This document shows, in pieces, positions 43,769 through 54,003 of a DNA stretch of 64,000 nucleotides. Every line of letters begins with the position of its first letter. Within the stretch, counting starts at the first letter, position 1. This stretch comes from Balamuthia mandrillaris. Taxonomy: Eukaryota; Discosea; Longamoebia; Balamuthiidae. Where the stretch lies: contig JAVKOQ010000084.1 of assembly GCA_031835245.1 (NCBI GenBank), positions 28,501-92,500 of the forward strand, given 5' to 3'. A program made the translations under genes and the position numbers. Under the pieces are notes generated by a model. That model was not told the origin of the DNA. It did not search any database and saw nothing but the letters and a program-made list of their open reading frames with translations.

Positions 43769-46158
43769 TCAGAGGAACACAATCTCGTCGTCTTCGTCGT
43801 CGGAAAAGAACTTTTCAGCGTGGTGGACTTTGGTCCTTTCTTTCTTCAAGTAATGGGGTGTCTCGTCTGCGATTTCGTACATCGTCATCAGCTCTTTGTT
43901 CATCTGGCAGAAACAGCAGAGAAGGATGTTAACAACCAAAAGAAGGCGATAAGAAGAGAAGAGAAGAGTGAGAAAGAAGAATGAACCTGTCTGCTGCGTT
44001 GGCAAAAGTCATCAAAGGACTCTAGCGTAGGACAGAAGAAGGCAAGCGCGAGAGAAGGATCGATGTCGCGGATAGCAAGCCGGTGAGGAATGGCGCAGTG
44101 GTAGCTTGCGAGGAACTCTACCAATTGTTCTTCTTTTGCATCCTCTCCCGCGTTTTCTTTCTTTTCCTTTCCCTTTTCACACTGAGCAGCAGCAGCGGGC
44201 GAAGAAGGAGAAGAGGAGGAAGGAAAGAGGAGAGGATCAGTGGGTTGAATGGTGTGGGGATCAAAGTAAAACAAGTCATTATCTGTTGAATAAAGAATAG
44301 GTCAGTATTGAGAAAGTAAGATGACGAGAAAAAGAAAGAAGAAGACAGCAGAAATAAGTGATGAGAAAGAAGGATAACCTTGATAGCCCACAAAATAGAG
44401 AGAAGAACGAGGTTTGCCTCCAACGATGCCTAGGCTTTGAGGAAAATGGAATGTATGTTTCAAAGCAGGTACGTATACCTGGTTAAGGCTGTCCAGACCC
44501 AATCGTAACGGAATGATGAGCAAAAGAGGCCGCCATTGCTTCTCCTCTTGCTCCTCTTGTTCTTCTTTGTTGCCTTCATTGCCAGTGCTTTGGAGGCATC
44601 GTTCCGTGATTTGGTCTTTGTACAGGCAACCGTCTGTCGAAACGTAAACAGCTAAATTGGTGGGGTTATTTTCTTGGACAACTTCTCTGTTGGTGTTTTG
44701 AAAAGAAATAGCGTTTGTTGTTAACAAAAGGAAGAACAAAGGAAAAGAAGTGAACAGAGAAGCAGGGAATATAGAAGTACTCTAAAACTTGAGCGATGGT
44801 GGATGGGCCAAACCACTCGCCAACGTTCTTGCCAAACTTAAGTCCATTTTGTGCGATATTGTGAATAGAAAATGGGCAGAGAGGATGGTCTCCAAACAAG
44901 CGCAATATCTTATGAACATTTGTTAACGTTTATACAAAACAAATGTCGAACGAAAGGAAAGAAACAAGCAGTAAAAGGTCTACCTGTGCATAGTGCTTTG
45001 GTGGTGGTTCCAATGGATCCAATCGCCACTCTTAGAATAAAATGTTCATTCAGAAGAAGAAGAAAAGGAAGAAAATGGAAAAGAACTAGCAGCCAATAGA
45101 AAAAAATACATGGAAAGCAAGAATCAGACCTCTTCCAAGAAGTTGAGAGCTAAGCGCTTGGGCAAGAAGCATCTGCCCGCTACGAAGAGTGCATCCCCAA
45201 CCAACATCTGAAGTGAAGGGAGAGGGCTCGATGCGGTGAAAGTCTTTGCGGTAAGTAAACCACAGCCTAGAGAAAAAGTCTTTCAGAAAGGCAGGAAAGG
45301 GAACGGTTGGCCGTATTCCCTCTTCCTTGTCTTTCTCTCCCTCTTTTTGTTCGTTGCCGCTTCTACGAGGACGCGGCGGTGTTATGACTTGGTCATCGTC
45401 CTTCTTGTAGCATCGACCGAGCATCCATACAGGAGAGTCGGAGAAAGCAGGAAGTTGCTTGTACCCTTTGTGGAACAAGAAGAGGAAGAAATAAGAGAGG
45501 AGGAGAAGGAGGATAAGAAGGACGAGAGAAAAAAGCGAAGAGCCTGGTAAACGAAAATGAGAAGAGAAGAGAAGAGAAGAGAACGATGAAGAGAAGAGAA
45601 CGATGAAGAGAAGAGAAGAGAAGAGAAGAAGAGAAGAGAAGAGAAGAGAAGAAGAGAAGAGAAGAGAAGAGAAGAGAAGAGAAGAAAGAAGAGAAGAGAA
45701 AGAGAAGAGAAGAGAAGAGAAGAGAAGAGAAGAAGAGAAGAGAAGAGAAGAGAAGAGAAGAAGAAGAGAACGATGAAGAGAAGAGAAGAAGAGAAGAGAA
45801 GAGAAGAGAAAGAAAGAGAAGAGAAGAGAAGAGAAGAGAAAGAAAGAGAGAAGAGAGAAGAGAAGAGAAGAGAAGAAGAGAAGAAAGAGAAGAGAAGAGA
45901 AGAGAAGAAGAAAGAGAAGAGAAGAGAAGAGAAGAGAAGAGAAGAGAAGAGAAGAGAAGAGAAGAGAAGAGAAGAGAAGAGAAGAGAAGAGAACGATGAA
46001 GAGAACGATGAAGAGAACGATGAAGAGAAGAGAACGATGAAGAGAAGAGAACGATGAAGAGAAGAGAACGACGAAGAGAAGAGAACGATGAAGAGAAGAG
46101 AAGAGAAGAGAACGAGAAGAGAAGAGAACGATGAAGAGAAGAGAAGAGAGAAGAGAGA

Positions 46159-46189
<31 letters not shown>

Positions 46190-46825
46190 CGCAGACGAAT
46201 CAAAGAACAACGTACCTGACTCGTGGAGAAGGTTATAGTAAAAGTCCATTTTAGCGACGGTACAAAGCCAAAAGTAGCGAGTGTAAAAAAGAGCCTTTTG
46301 AGGAAGTCCAGAGGAAGAAGTTCTTCTGTGAGACCCTTTCTTTGTGGACGTCGAAGCTGCTGTTGAGCTTCTCTTTCTGGCCGAGGCGAGCCTGCTCCCG
46401 CTCGAGGCCGCTCTTCTCAAAGCAAACAGGGAGGGGAGAGGATCCGACGAGGAGACAGCAGCAGGCGGGGAGGGAGAAGAGGAGGAAGGAGTGGCAGCAG
46501 CAGTAGATGGTTTTATAGGTCTCGCAACAGAAGGAGCACAAGGGGCACGTTTACGAGAGGCCGAACAAGAGGGAGAGAAGAGGGAGGAGAGCAGATGGTT
46601 CCCCTTCTCACCACCCGTCTGCTTCGTGGGATTGTTGTTGCTGTTGTTTTTAGGTGGTAGTCTACCAACAACTGGCAAGGAAGGGCGTTGTCGGTGGTAG
46701 TTGGTGTGCGCGCGCTTTGTCCTGTTGTTGACGGGAGGCGTGGTCCCCTCCAGCTTTGCCCTCCCTTCTGTCTTTTTCTGATTTTCCCTTCTTGGATCAC
46801 AAGAGGCCCTGATGACGTCAAACAT
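43769..46825 (-). CDS. ATG4: ATG4 cysteine protease (ATG8-processing)
   Basis: Cleaves the ATG8 C-terminus and delipidates ATG8-PE in autophagy. Exons carry, in order, a Ser/Thr/Arg-rich N-terminal region, then [31 protein letters not shown], the catalytic Cys in [20 protein letters not shown] (about 45145-45205), then [10 protein letters not shown] and [52 protein letters not shown] with catalytic Asp and His, and [11 protein letters not shown]. The end DDEIVFL is acidic plus hydrophobic, LIR-like. The start at 46825 is the first ATG, but the TGACGTCA motif overlaps it, so the true start may be further in (for example the Met before [10 protein letters not shown] near 46245). One intron holds a 630-base GAAGA minisatellite. 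Confidence 0.9.
45556..46190. repeat. (GAAGA)n minisatellite with AACGATGAAG interruptions, in ATG4 intron
   Basis: About 630 bases of GAAGA pentamers interrupted by recurring AACGATGAAGAG units, ending in a GA/GACAGA run next to the 5' splice site; polypyrimidine on the ATG4 coding strand. The same GAGAACGATGAAGAGAAG phrase also appears at about 43600 and in a phosphodiesterase intron near 60982, i.e. dispersed copies. Confidence 0.92.
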
Positions 46826-47027
46826 ACCTTAAATGGGTAAAATATTAACGTAAGACACCCTTTAAATGGTAATTATTGACGTCATTCATACTGAGATCAT
46901 TTTAATCAAAGGACCAATCGAAAATCAAAAGGGTTAAATGATATTACCATAAAAAGAAAGTGTCCACAAAAATGAAAGCCAGTAACGATGAAACGACGTT
47001 TTCTTGCATAACGCAAAGAGCAGTGGG
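46826..47027. promoter_or_regulatory. Divergent promoter with TGACGTCA (CRE-like) sites
   Basis: A 200-base gap between ATG4 and the second HAP2-like gene. Perfect palindromes TGACGTCA occur at 46813-46820 (overlapping the first ATG4 codons) and 46877-46884. Confidence 0.6.
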
Positions 47028-47173
47028 ATGATGAAGGATGCGCTTTCAACTACCACGTGGCGGTTACTGATGGTGGTAGTACTAGCTTGCCATGATAGGT
47101 CTACTGTGATGGCAGGACTTGACTCGGTTCGATGGACTCCTCCAGATTGCTCTGAAGGGTTACGGTCCCCCTC

Positions 47174-47223
<50 letters not shown>

Positions 47224-48401
47224 CTCTCTCTCTTCACTTGCAGCGCTTCTGTTCTTGTAACAAGACCTTAATGATAAAGAGTTGGGAATTGTCGATCGGA
47301 TCTTCAAGTCAGCATTCATTTGGATAAAACGGAGCTCTCCTACCAACGAACATGGGAATACTTTGTTACTTCTTCGTCAGATCCGAGACCCATCTTTCTC
47401 CAGAAGCCTTTTACTCTGAAAACGGAGGTTTCCACTACTGCAGCAGGTATCTAGCCCTATCACACCAATTCAAAAAAATTCATAAAAGGTACATTTTGCG
47501 GGACTAACACTTTTTGTTTATGTTGTTTGGTTCTTTTCAGTGCTCCAGTTGATGCACACAGAAGTTATCTACAACACGTTTGAAGACTTTGAACCAGATC
47601 CGTTCTGTCCCTACATGCCCAAGGTTTCCATTCTGTATACTTTCTTTTATTTTTTTCAAGACGTGAACCAAAAAACCTCTCTTACTTTCTTCTTTCATAC
47701 TAAAAGAAAGGTCGTTGTACAGAAATCACAAGAGGGGCTCAACGTAAACACGTTCTCTGCTGTCAAGGATACACCAGAAGAGGAGTCGGTCAGCATTGCT
47801 TGAAGAGCAACCAATCTGAAGCGTATGATGTGTATGCGGTGCAACAGGTGAGGCTGCCTCTTCGTGTGACTGTCTCTGTTGGAGAATCCGAAGAGGACAT
47901 GAAAGACCTTCTCACCTTGGCGGATACGAACAGAGAATATCGAACAGGCAAAGCAGACGTAAGTATCTTTTGTATAAGCTTGAGAGAATATAGAGAAAAG
48001 AAACGAAGGTCAAAGGAAAGAAGAGGCCAAATGACGCTTGTTATAATGGCTTATGTAGGGATTGCTTCAACTGTACTCGGAGGATGATGACGCTTATGGA
48101 TTGTTAAAACTGCCTCCGTTGGTCGTCTTAATGGTGCCCTCTCATACCACGTCCGGCACAAGATCAGACTGGAGGTACAATTCTTTTTTTTTCTTCAATG
48201 TTTGTCTTGCAGTTGTTAAGGCAAATGCTCTCTCCTTGTAAATAGGAATTGGTTTTATGTGCACAAGGGTAGCATCCCCAAGCAAGTAGGGATGACCGAC
48301 GAGCAGTGGCATTTAGTTGCCTCCTGTGAATCCACTCGCAACGCGCATACTCAGACCAACTCCATTCATCCAGAGTACCTCTTTCTGCCCTCCCTCTTCT
48401 G

Positions 48402-48452
<51 letters not shown>

Positions 48453-48767
48453 CTCTCGCTCGCTCTCTCTCTCCTTCCCCTCTCACGCACTCAATGCAAT
48501 TTTGGGTAATGCTTTACTGTGATACAAGAGATCAGTTTCTGGTGCTGCGTGAAAACAAGTTGGACAAACTTCTCGCTCTATCAATGGAAGACATGACTCT
48601 TTATGATCATCCGTCCCAGCGGTTGTAACCACACCCTTCCATTTGATTCATCTTTCATTCTCATACCAAACCACAGGTTGGATATGGTCGTCCCGCGAAG
48701 TCCGGAGCCGCTTCAACTGGACTTGATCATCCGCCACATTCCCGTACACTTCAATTCCTCTAACTGA
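47028..48767 (+). CDS. Second HAP2-like protein, short and without a membrane anchor
   Basis: Exons: 47028-47158, 47280-47446, 47541-47623, 47707-47958, 48059-48174, 48248 to about 48382, about 48530-48628 and about 48675-48767, phases consistent. Signal peptide (TWRLLMVVVLACHDR) then Cys pairs and blocks parallel to the larger HAP2-like gene at 33637: CRSDLQVSIHLDKTE, RPIFLQKPFTLKTEV, FCPYMPKKGRC, VLCCQGYTRRGVGQHC, YAVQQVRLPLRVTVSVGE, KQVGMTDEQWHLVASC and EDQFLVLRENKLDKLL (compare NRIGMTKQSWMNHKRC and YDQFSKFRGDTVNTL). It stops at the point where domain III would begin and has no membrane span or tail. It could be a secreted paralogue, a truncated gene, or the model may miss terminal exons. 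Confidence 0.6.
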
Positions 48768-49017
48768 CCCAAGCAACAAACAAGCAAGACCTGGAAATGT
48801 GGCGGAGAAGGAAGGTGGAGGAGGAGTTCCTCTGGTGGACTGAGCAAAGGAAAAAAGAGGAGCTCTGGATGCCACTGTTTCGTGTCGTCATGTAAATATT
48901 CGTCTACAACAAATAGCAAATTTCCATGTCGTCGTGAAAATTTTCCCGCCAAAAAAAACCGAAAAAAAATAATATAATAAACATAAAAAAGAAAAGAAAA
49001 AACGGAAAAGAGATAGG
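48768..49017. promoter_or_regulatory. Promoter of the TPPLPSPP-repeat gene with two TGTCGTC sites
   Basis: GTGTCGTCAT at 48882-48891 and ATGTCGTCGT at 48926-48935. The first is followed by GTAAAT exactly as at 41501, giving a shared 15-base string TGTCGTCATGTAAAT. A-rich sequence leads into the start codon at 49018. Confidence 0.55.
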
Positions 49018-50604
49018 ATGATGCATAACATGTTTTCGTATGCTGCTGCCGCTGCTGTGCCTGACAAGGACCAAAGCCCACTTCCCTTGGCCCGCGAGTC
49101 CGAATGGCGCGTGGAGCTCGGCCTGGAGGACTCTCCTCCGCTGCCCTCTCCTCCGCATACCATTTCTTTCATCACTCCGCTTCCTTTGAGGAAGAAAAAG
49201 CTGGTCCAGACCTACTCCTCCGCTTCTTCTTCTTCTTCTTCCTTGCGAAACGTTGATGGGGATGACTCCTTCGGTTTGTTGAATGATAGCGGCTCGTATG
49301 AAAAGAACGACGACGATGCCTTTGCCACTCCACCCTATCCCTCGCCAACTATTACCACCGCTTTTCTCCGTCGCGAAGACCTTCAACTCTTTTCTTCTTC
49401 TTCTATCACTCCTTATCATTCTTCTTCTTCTTCCGCTTTTACTTCCGCTAATAACAAAAACAACAGTAACTTTAGTCTGGCTCTTCTTGCATCGGCCTCA
49501 ACAACTTCGGCAACCGCCATGGACACTCCTCCATTGCCTTCACCTCCCAAGACAACCCCTTTTCTGTTGGACAGAAGAGGAGAAAGGCTAAGAGAAGGCG
49601 AAGGGAAGAGAGGACTCGTGCTTCGCTATGATGATGACGATGACGACTCTCCCTTTCGTCCCAACAATAGCAACAATCCCAACATTCATAACGGTTGCCA
49701 AAGGGACAACAAAGAGAAAGACGCGTTGGCCACACCTCCGCTACCTTCACCTCCACACACCACCATCTTCCTTCGAGCAGCGAAAACCGCCGACTCGTCA
49801 TCTTCTTCCTTTGCTGCTTCTCCTTTTCAGCAACAACAACAACCAAAGTTTCACGAGCAGGACAATAACCAAACAACAATTGCAAACGAATGGTTGTCAC
49901 CATTCGTTGCTGCTGCTGCTTCTTCTTCAACTTTGTTGCCGCCGATGACACCGACGACAACGACGTCGACGCCTCCATTGCCGTCTCCTCCCAACACAAC
50001 TCCCTTTCTTCGTCCTGTCTCTTTCTTACCTTTCCTTCTCTCTTCTGCCTCTTCCTCCACCAAGATGAAGAAGAATCGTCCCACCAAAGCAGCAGGCGAA
50101 GAAAATGACAACCATGAGGAAGAAGACGGGGACGAAGACGAAGAAGGAGAAGGAGAAGATGACGACCCATTTACAAATGCATTCAAAGCGTTGCGGTTGG
50201 AGGAAGCTATGGCGGCAGGAGAAGATGAGACAACAATGATGAGCATGATGAGCCCTTGTCGTCTGCTCGGTTTGGACGACATTCCTTCCCCAGAACCTCC
50301 TGAACTCACCACCACGCAACTGCTTCGTCCCCCCACTGCTTCGTTCTCGTCTTCTTTCAACAACAGCAACCACAGCACCGAAAAGAAGAAAGAACAAGAA
50401 AAAGCTGATAAAGAGAACGTCGCTCCGTTCTACGCTCGACACCATGCTGCTTTGTCTTCTTCATCGGTAACAACACCAACCCCACAAAAAGCTGCATCGT
50501 CGTATCCGTGTTCTTCTTCTTTGCTGTCGCCTTACTCTTCTCCTCTTCCTTCCTCCTCTGCATCTCCTTTGTCCCACCATCCATCAGCAACAAAGAAACT
50601 CTGA
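49018..50604 (+). CDS. Unknown low-complexity protein with repeated TPPLPSPPxTTxFLR motifs and a KEN box
   Basis: Single exon, 528 residues, no recognised domain. A motif of the form (D/A/S)(T/S)PPLPSPPxTTxFLR occurs at about residues 38, 103, 169, 238 and 317, with a diverged sixth (IPSPEPPELTTTQLLR) at about 421; the first four are spaced 65-69 residues. Between them lie Ser, Asn and acidic low-complexity stretches, and an acidic block spans about 361-384. DKENVAPF at about 464-471 contains a KEN box, a typical APC/C degron. Each motif has two proline-directed Ser/Thr sites. This suggests a phosphorylated, possibly cell-cycle-regulated scaffold, but function is not known. It starts at 49018 (MMHNMF), 83 bases after the last promoter motif. 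Confidence 0.65.
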   Translation: MMHNMFSYAAAAAVPDKDQSPLPLARESEWRVELGLEDSPPLPSPPHTISFITPLPLRKKKLVQTYSSASSSSSSLRNVDGDDSFGLLNDSGSYEKNDDDAFATPPYPSPTITTAFLRREDLQLFSSSSITPYHSSSSSAFTSANNKNNSNFSLALLASASTTSATAMDTPPLPSPPKTTPFLLDRRGERLREGEGKRGLVLRYDDDDDDSPFRPNNSNNPNIHNGCQRDNKEKDALATPPLPSPPHTTIFLRAAKTADSSSSSFAASPFQQQQQPKFHEQDNNQTTIANEWLSPFVAAAASSSTLLPPMTPTTTTSTPPLPSPPNTTPFLRPVSFLPFLLSSASSSTKMKKNRPTKAAGEENDNHEEEDGDEDEEGEGEDDDPFTNAFKALRLEEAMAAGEDETTMMSMMSPCRLLGLDDIPSPEPPELTTTQLLRPPTASFSSSFNNSNHSTEKKKEQEKADKENVAPFYARHHAALSSSSVTTPTPQKAASSYPCSSSLLSPYSSPLPSSSASPLSHHPSATKKL

Positions 50605-50634
50605 TAAAGAAGATGTTATTATGTACTGTATTCT

Positions 50635-51660
50635 TCACGCATCAAAGACAGCCAACCACTCGGCCTTGTTGGCACCAAACTTGCTGGCCCTGTCCTCTTC
50701 GATCTTCTCTCTTGGAGTTTCGCCTTGGCTGTCCTTGCAACTAAGGTCGGCCCCCAGCTCCTTCAGCACCTTCAACGCCTCCAAATGTTCGAATTGAAGA
50801 GCGATGTGAGCCGCAGTATCTCCACCGTAGACCCGGTCCTTGTTGGAGGTCCGCAAGTTCATGTCCGCGCCCACCGCCTTCAGAGCCCTCAGAACGTCCA
50901 AGCGGTTGTTCATCACCGCCATGTGCACGGGCGCGTAGCCGCCTGTCCCCGTGATGTGAGCGTTCGGGTCGAGGCCTGCCTCCTCTACCAAGAGACGGAT
51001 GAGCTTCTCAGAGGCACCCCTGCTCGCGGCAAAGTGCAGCGCCGACTGTCCTTGGAGGTCGGTGCGCTTCACGTCCAGCGTGCCATCGCCCTTGGGACCG
51101 CGTTCTACGATCAGCTTGATGGCTTCCTCCTCGTTGACGTCGTCTATGAATCTCATTCCGCAAGCAATGAGCAACGAGTCGGCCCGTTCGTTCTCCTCCA
51201 TCTGGGCGGTAAGCAGCGCTAGGGCGTCTTCCGCTTGCTGCGTCCTCTGGGCCGAATCATCCGTTCGGCGGAGTTCCAGGATGAGCTCTCCTGAGATCTT
51301 GGGATGCTTCCCGGAGAGCGAGAACGTGGACTCGGTCCTGTCGGTCGGGATGTCCCCCACGCGAACCTTCACGCAGCCGAGCTCGTCGTCCTTCCCGATG
51401 ACGTCTTTGTCAAACACCTCAAAGATGAGGATGTCGTCCTCATGGAGGTCTTTGGAGTCGTGCCAGCCGTCAGGCAGCGCCGCTCCTTTATCCCAACGGG
51501 GAGAGAGGGTCTTTTTGATGGTTGGAGTTTTGTGCAGTTTGAGCGGTTTGCCTTGTCTCTGTTGGAGGAAGACCACCACGTAGGGGTCGCTTTTGCCGTT
51601 GGCGTCGGCAGCGCGAAGGTTGTTGGCCCCCACGACACGCACGTCAACTGTAGTCGTCAT
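50635..51660 (-). CDS. C2 domain plus ankyrin-repeat protein
   Basis: Single exon, 341 residues. N-terminal C2 domain (about 1-125): VDVRVVGANNLRAADANGKSDPYVVV, LSPRWDKG and EVFDKDVIGKDDELG carry the aspartates that coordinate calcium. After a helical linker, ankyrin repeats cover about 195-335: DLQGQSALHFAASRGASEKLI, GGYAPVHMAVMNNRLDVLRAL, YGGDTAAHIALQFEHLEALKVL and DSQGETPREKI. Probably a calcium-responsive membrane-associated adaptor. Its 3' end lies only 30 bases from the convergent neighbour's stop. Confidence 0.9.
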   Translation of the reverse strand: MTTTVDVRVVGANNLRAADANGKSDPYVVVFLQQRQGKPLKLHKTPTIKKTLSPRWDKGAALPDGWHDSKDLHEDDILIFEVFDKDVIGKDDELGCVKVRVGDIPTDRTESTFSLSGKHPKISGELILELRRTDDSAQRTQQAEDALALLTAQMEENERADSLLIACGMRFIDDVNEEEAIKLIVERGPKGDGTLDVKRTDLQGQSALHFAASRGASEKLIRLLVEEAGLDPNAHITGTGGYAPVHMAVMNNRLDVLRALKAVGADMNLRTSNKDRVYGGDTAAHIALQFEHLEALKVLKELGADLSCKDSQGETPREKIEEDRASKFGANKAEWLAVFDA

Positions 51661-52237
51661 CTTCGTGGTCCTGTTCTGTTTGTGTTGCTTTGGGTGTTAT
51701 AAAATGAAGATTGCAGAGATATAAGATAATCTATAAATGTAACGCAATAAATAGGAAATCTGAATTAAACCCAAATCGAGAAGCGAGGAGGGTAACATAC
51801 GCTGCAAAACGTGTCTCGCCATTAGAACCGCAGGATACGCAGTGTCGACAAGGACACTCCTCACAACCCAACCGTTGCAAGGGGGGCAGTATATGTTTTG
51901 GCTGAAAGGGAAGCAAACGTGAAGGTTCCGGTGAGGATGGCTTCGCTTATTTCTGCAGCCTTGGAACCATTCTATACCGCGGCGTTGGGTTAATGATTAT
52001 TTTCATCGGCCTCTCCTCTCCTTCTTGTGCTCCCCCTTTCCTATGATGCCCAGAACAAAGAAACACTTAAAGAAGATAGAGATGTGGACGATGCCAATCA
52101 GGTTGTGTGCTGTATTATGAAGGTGCGTTGTATGTCTTTTTTTTTTTTACATCTGTTCTCATTCTCTCTCTCTCTCTCCTTTGTGAAGTTAGTAGTTTCT
52201 CGTAGATGCTCTGCATCAAGCTGCTTTTCTTCTCCCG
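51661..52237. promoter_or_regulatory. C2-ankyrin upstream region and zinc-finger gene 3' flank
   Basis: About 575 bases. TGTCGACA at 51843-51850 lies about 180 bases upstream of the C2-ankyrin ATG. On the minus strand 51916-51731 an open stretch has a Cys-rich segment (CEECPCRHCVSCGSNG), which may be chance or an unassigned exon. A plus-strand open stretch at 52027-52150 is also unassigned. Confidence 0.4.
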
Positions 52238-52250
52238 TTAAAATTCTTCA

Positions 52251-54003
52251 TTCTGTAAGGAAAGAAGGAATGAGTTGAAACAGAAAGCAAGAAGCGACAG
52301 GAGAGAAGGGGAAAATAAAAATGAAACGTACACGGGGTGGAGGATTCCTCGCGAGGACGTTTAGTTGGTCGCAATGAAACGGAATGAGCAGCATGGCTGC
52401 CTTCTTCCTTTCCATTAGCAGCAACCAGCAGCTCTTGCTCAGTTGCACGCGTGTTTGACGATTCATCAGAAGAAGATTGTTGATAGAGTGAATGGTGGTC
52501 TGACCGACGTCCTTTGTTGCTATTATTAGTGGATGTTTCTTCTTCTTGTTCTTCGACGTTGTTGTGAGTATCAGAAATAGAAGAGGAGGATTGCTCTGAA
52601 CTATCTTCCAGCATATGAGTGCTCTTTCTCTTTTTGGGAAGAGTAGTAAACACTTCAGCAGAAGCACTTCTTTCAACGATGGTTCCTTCTTCCATTTGTT
52701 CAGTTGTTTCTTCTTGATTGGTTGTTGCTGTGGAGTAGGAAGGCATATCTACTCCTTCTTCTCCTTCTTGCTGTTGATGCTCACTTTCTTCGGAAGAAGG
52801 TTTCGTATCTGACTGCTGTTCCGTTTCAATGGAAGAAGCATGAAGAATCAAGCCTTTTGTAGAAGAAGAAGATGCCGACGACGAAGATGACATTGGTGAT
52901 GAGGAAATAGGCACGGTACTAGGCCCCAAAGTGAACATAGCGAGGTTGCCAGGCAGTAACAACGTTGCTGGGTCCGTTGGAAAAGTGCCTCCTTGTTCTA
53001 CAGCATTACCAGGAGATCCACGAAGACCAGCTGCCGCTACGTTACCACCAACACCGCCAGGACCAACAGCAACAGGAGAGGCAGTGGCGTTGTTGGCATT
53101 GGCGGCTGCTTGTTGCTGTTGAGACTTTCTGCGCGCCCTCTCTCTGCGTTTCTGATGGGCAGAACAGAACCGCCGCTTAAGAATTTGTTTGGTGCAGCCC
53201 TCCTCGGCACAGTGATAGGGCGCCACGATCTTTCTGGGACGACCCCGGCGTCGAGCGGGAGTGGTGGAGGCGCTGTTGGGACTGCTGGGAGCGGTGCCCT
53301 CCGTGCTCATGTTCAAGGTGTCCATCCCAGTCGAAGTATTAGATCCCGAGGTGCCGACAACCTCTTGATGTTGTCCATGATGGACCAAGACTTGCTGATG
53401 TTGATCGTGTTGAAGATGGTGATGGTGAAGAGTAGAGTGCAAGTGGAGTTGATGGTGTACTTCTCTGTCATGATCATGCTCGTCATGATCGTGATGCATA
53501 CTGTGATGGTGGGATTCTTCCATGTTGCCGCCGCCTTCTTCTCTGGTGGCATCTTCCGCGGAGGCTGCTGCTTCGCCTTGGCCTTCCTCTCCTGCTCCAT
53601 GTATGCCAAGTTCAGGATAGCCCTATTCGAAAAAAACAAAAGGACAGAAGTAAGCCGCTTTGCTCCTCCTTCCTCTTCTCACTCTCTCTCTCTCTCTCTC
53701 CTCTGTTCTCTACTCTTTCGTGGTGTCCATTCTCTTCTTTTTAGTCCTTCTCCAGGCAGAAAACAAAAAGCTTACCAGAAGAGAAGGATGAAGTCCTTCT
53801 TCAGTCATAGCATTCGAGTTGGCAGAGTTGTTGTTGGGTTGCTCTTGAGGTTGCTGGTCGTCACCGGCGTCAGCGCCCGTATTCGTGGGAGAGGAAGGTT
53901 CGGTCGTGTCGGAAGCAGCAGCGGCAGCGGCAGCGGCAGCTTCCGAGGCAGCAGCAGAGGTGGTGTTCGTTGCGGAGGTGGACGACTCTTCTTCCATTTG
54001 CAT
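52251..54003 (-). CDS. AT-hook plus Cys/His zinc-binding motif protein, probable transcription factor
   Basis: Starts MQMEEESS at 54003; the first exon ends at a GTAAGC donor (about 53776), then an in-phase acceptor near 53625 leads through a His-rich stretch (many HH/HD pairs, about 53400-53520), an AT-hook (RRRGRPRKIV) and a compact zinc module CAEEGCTKQILKRRFCSAHQ followed by KRRERARRK, which looks like the small Cx4-5C...CxxH finger of WRKY19-like proteins. The remainder is Ser/Gln/Glu-rich low complexity with a basic KKRKS nuclear signal. The protein ends near PTKRPREESSTP: with donor GTACGT at 52331 the stop codon is split (T then AA) across the last intron; with the alternative GTGTAC donor it ends NEEF at 52238. 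Nuclear role inferred. Confidence 0.7.

Noticed and set aside
52027-52278. Plus-strand open stretch as an extra gene
   Set aside because: Runs into CT repeats and overlaps the last intron/exon of the minus-strand zinc-finger gene; no family signal.
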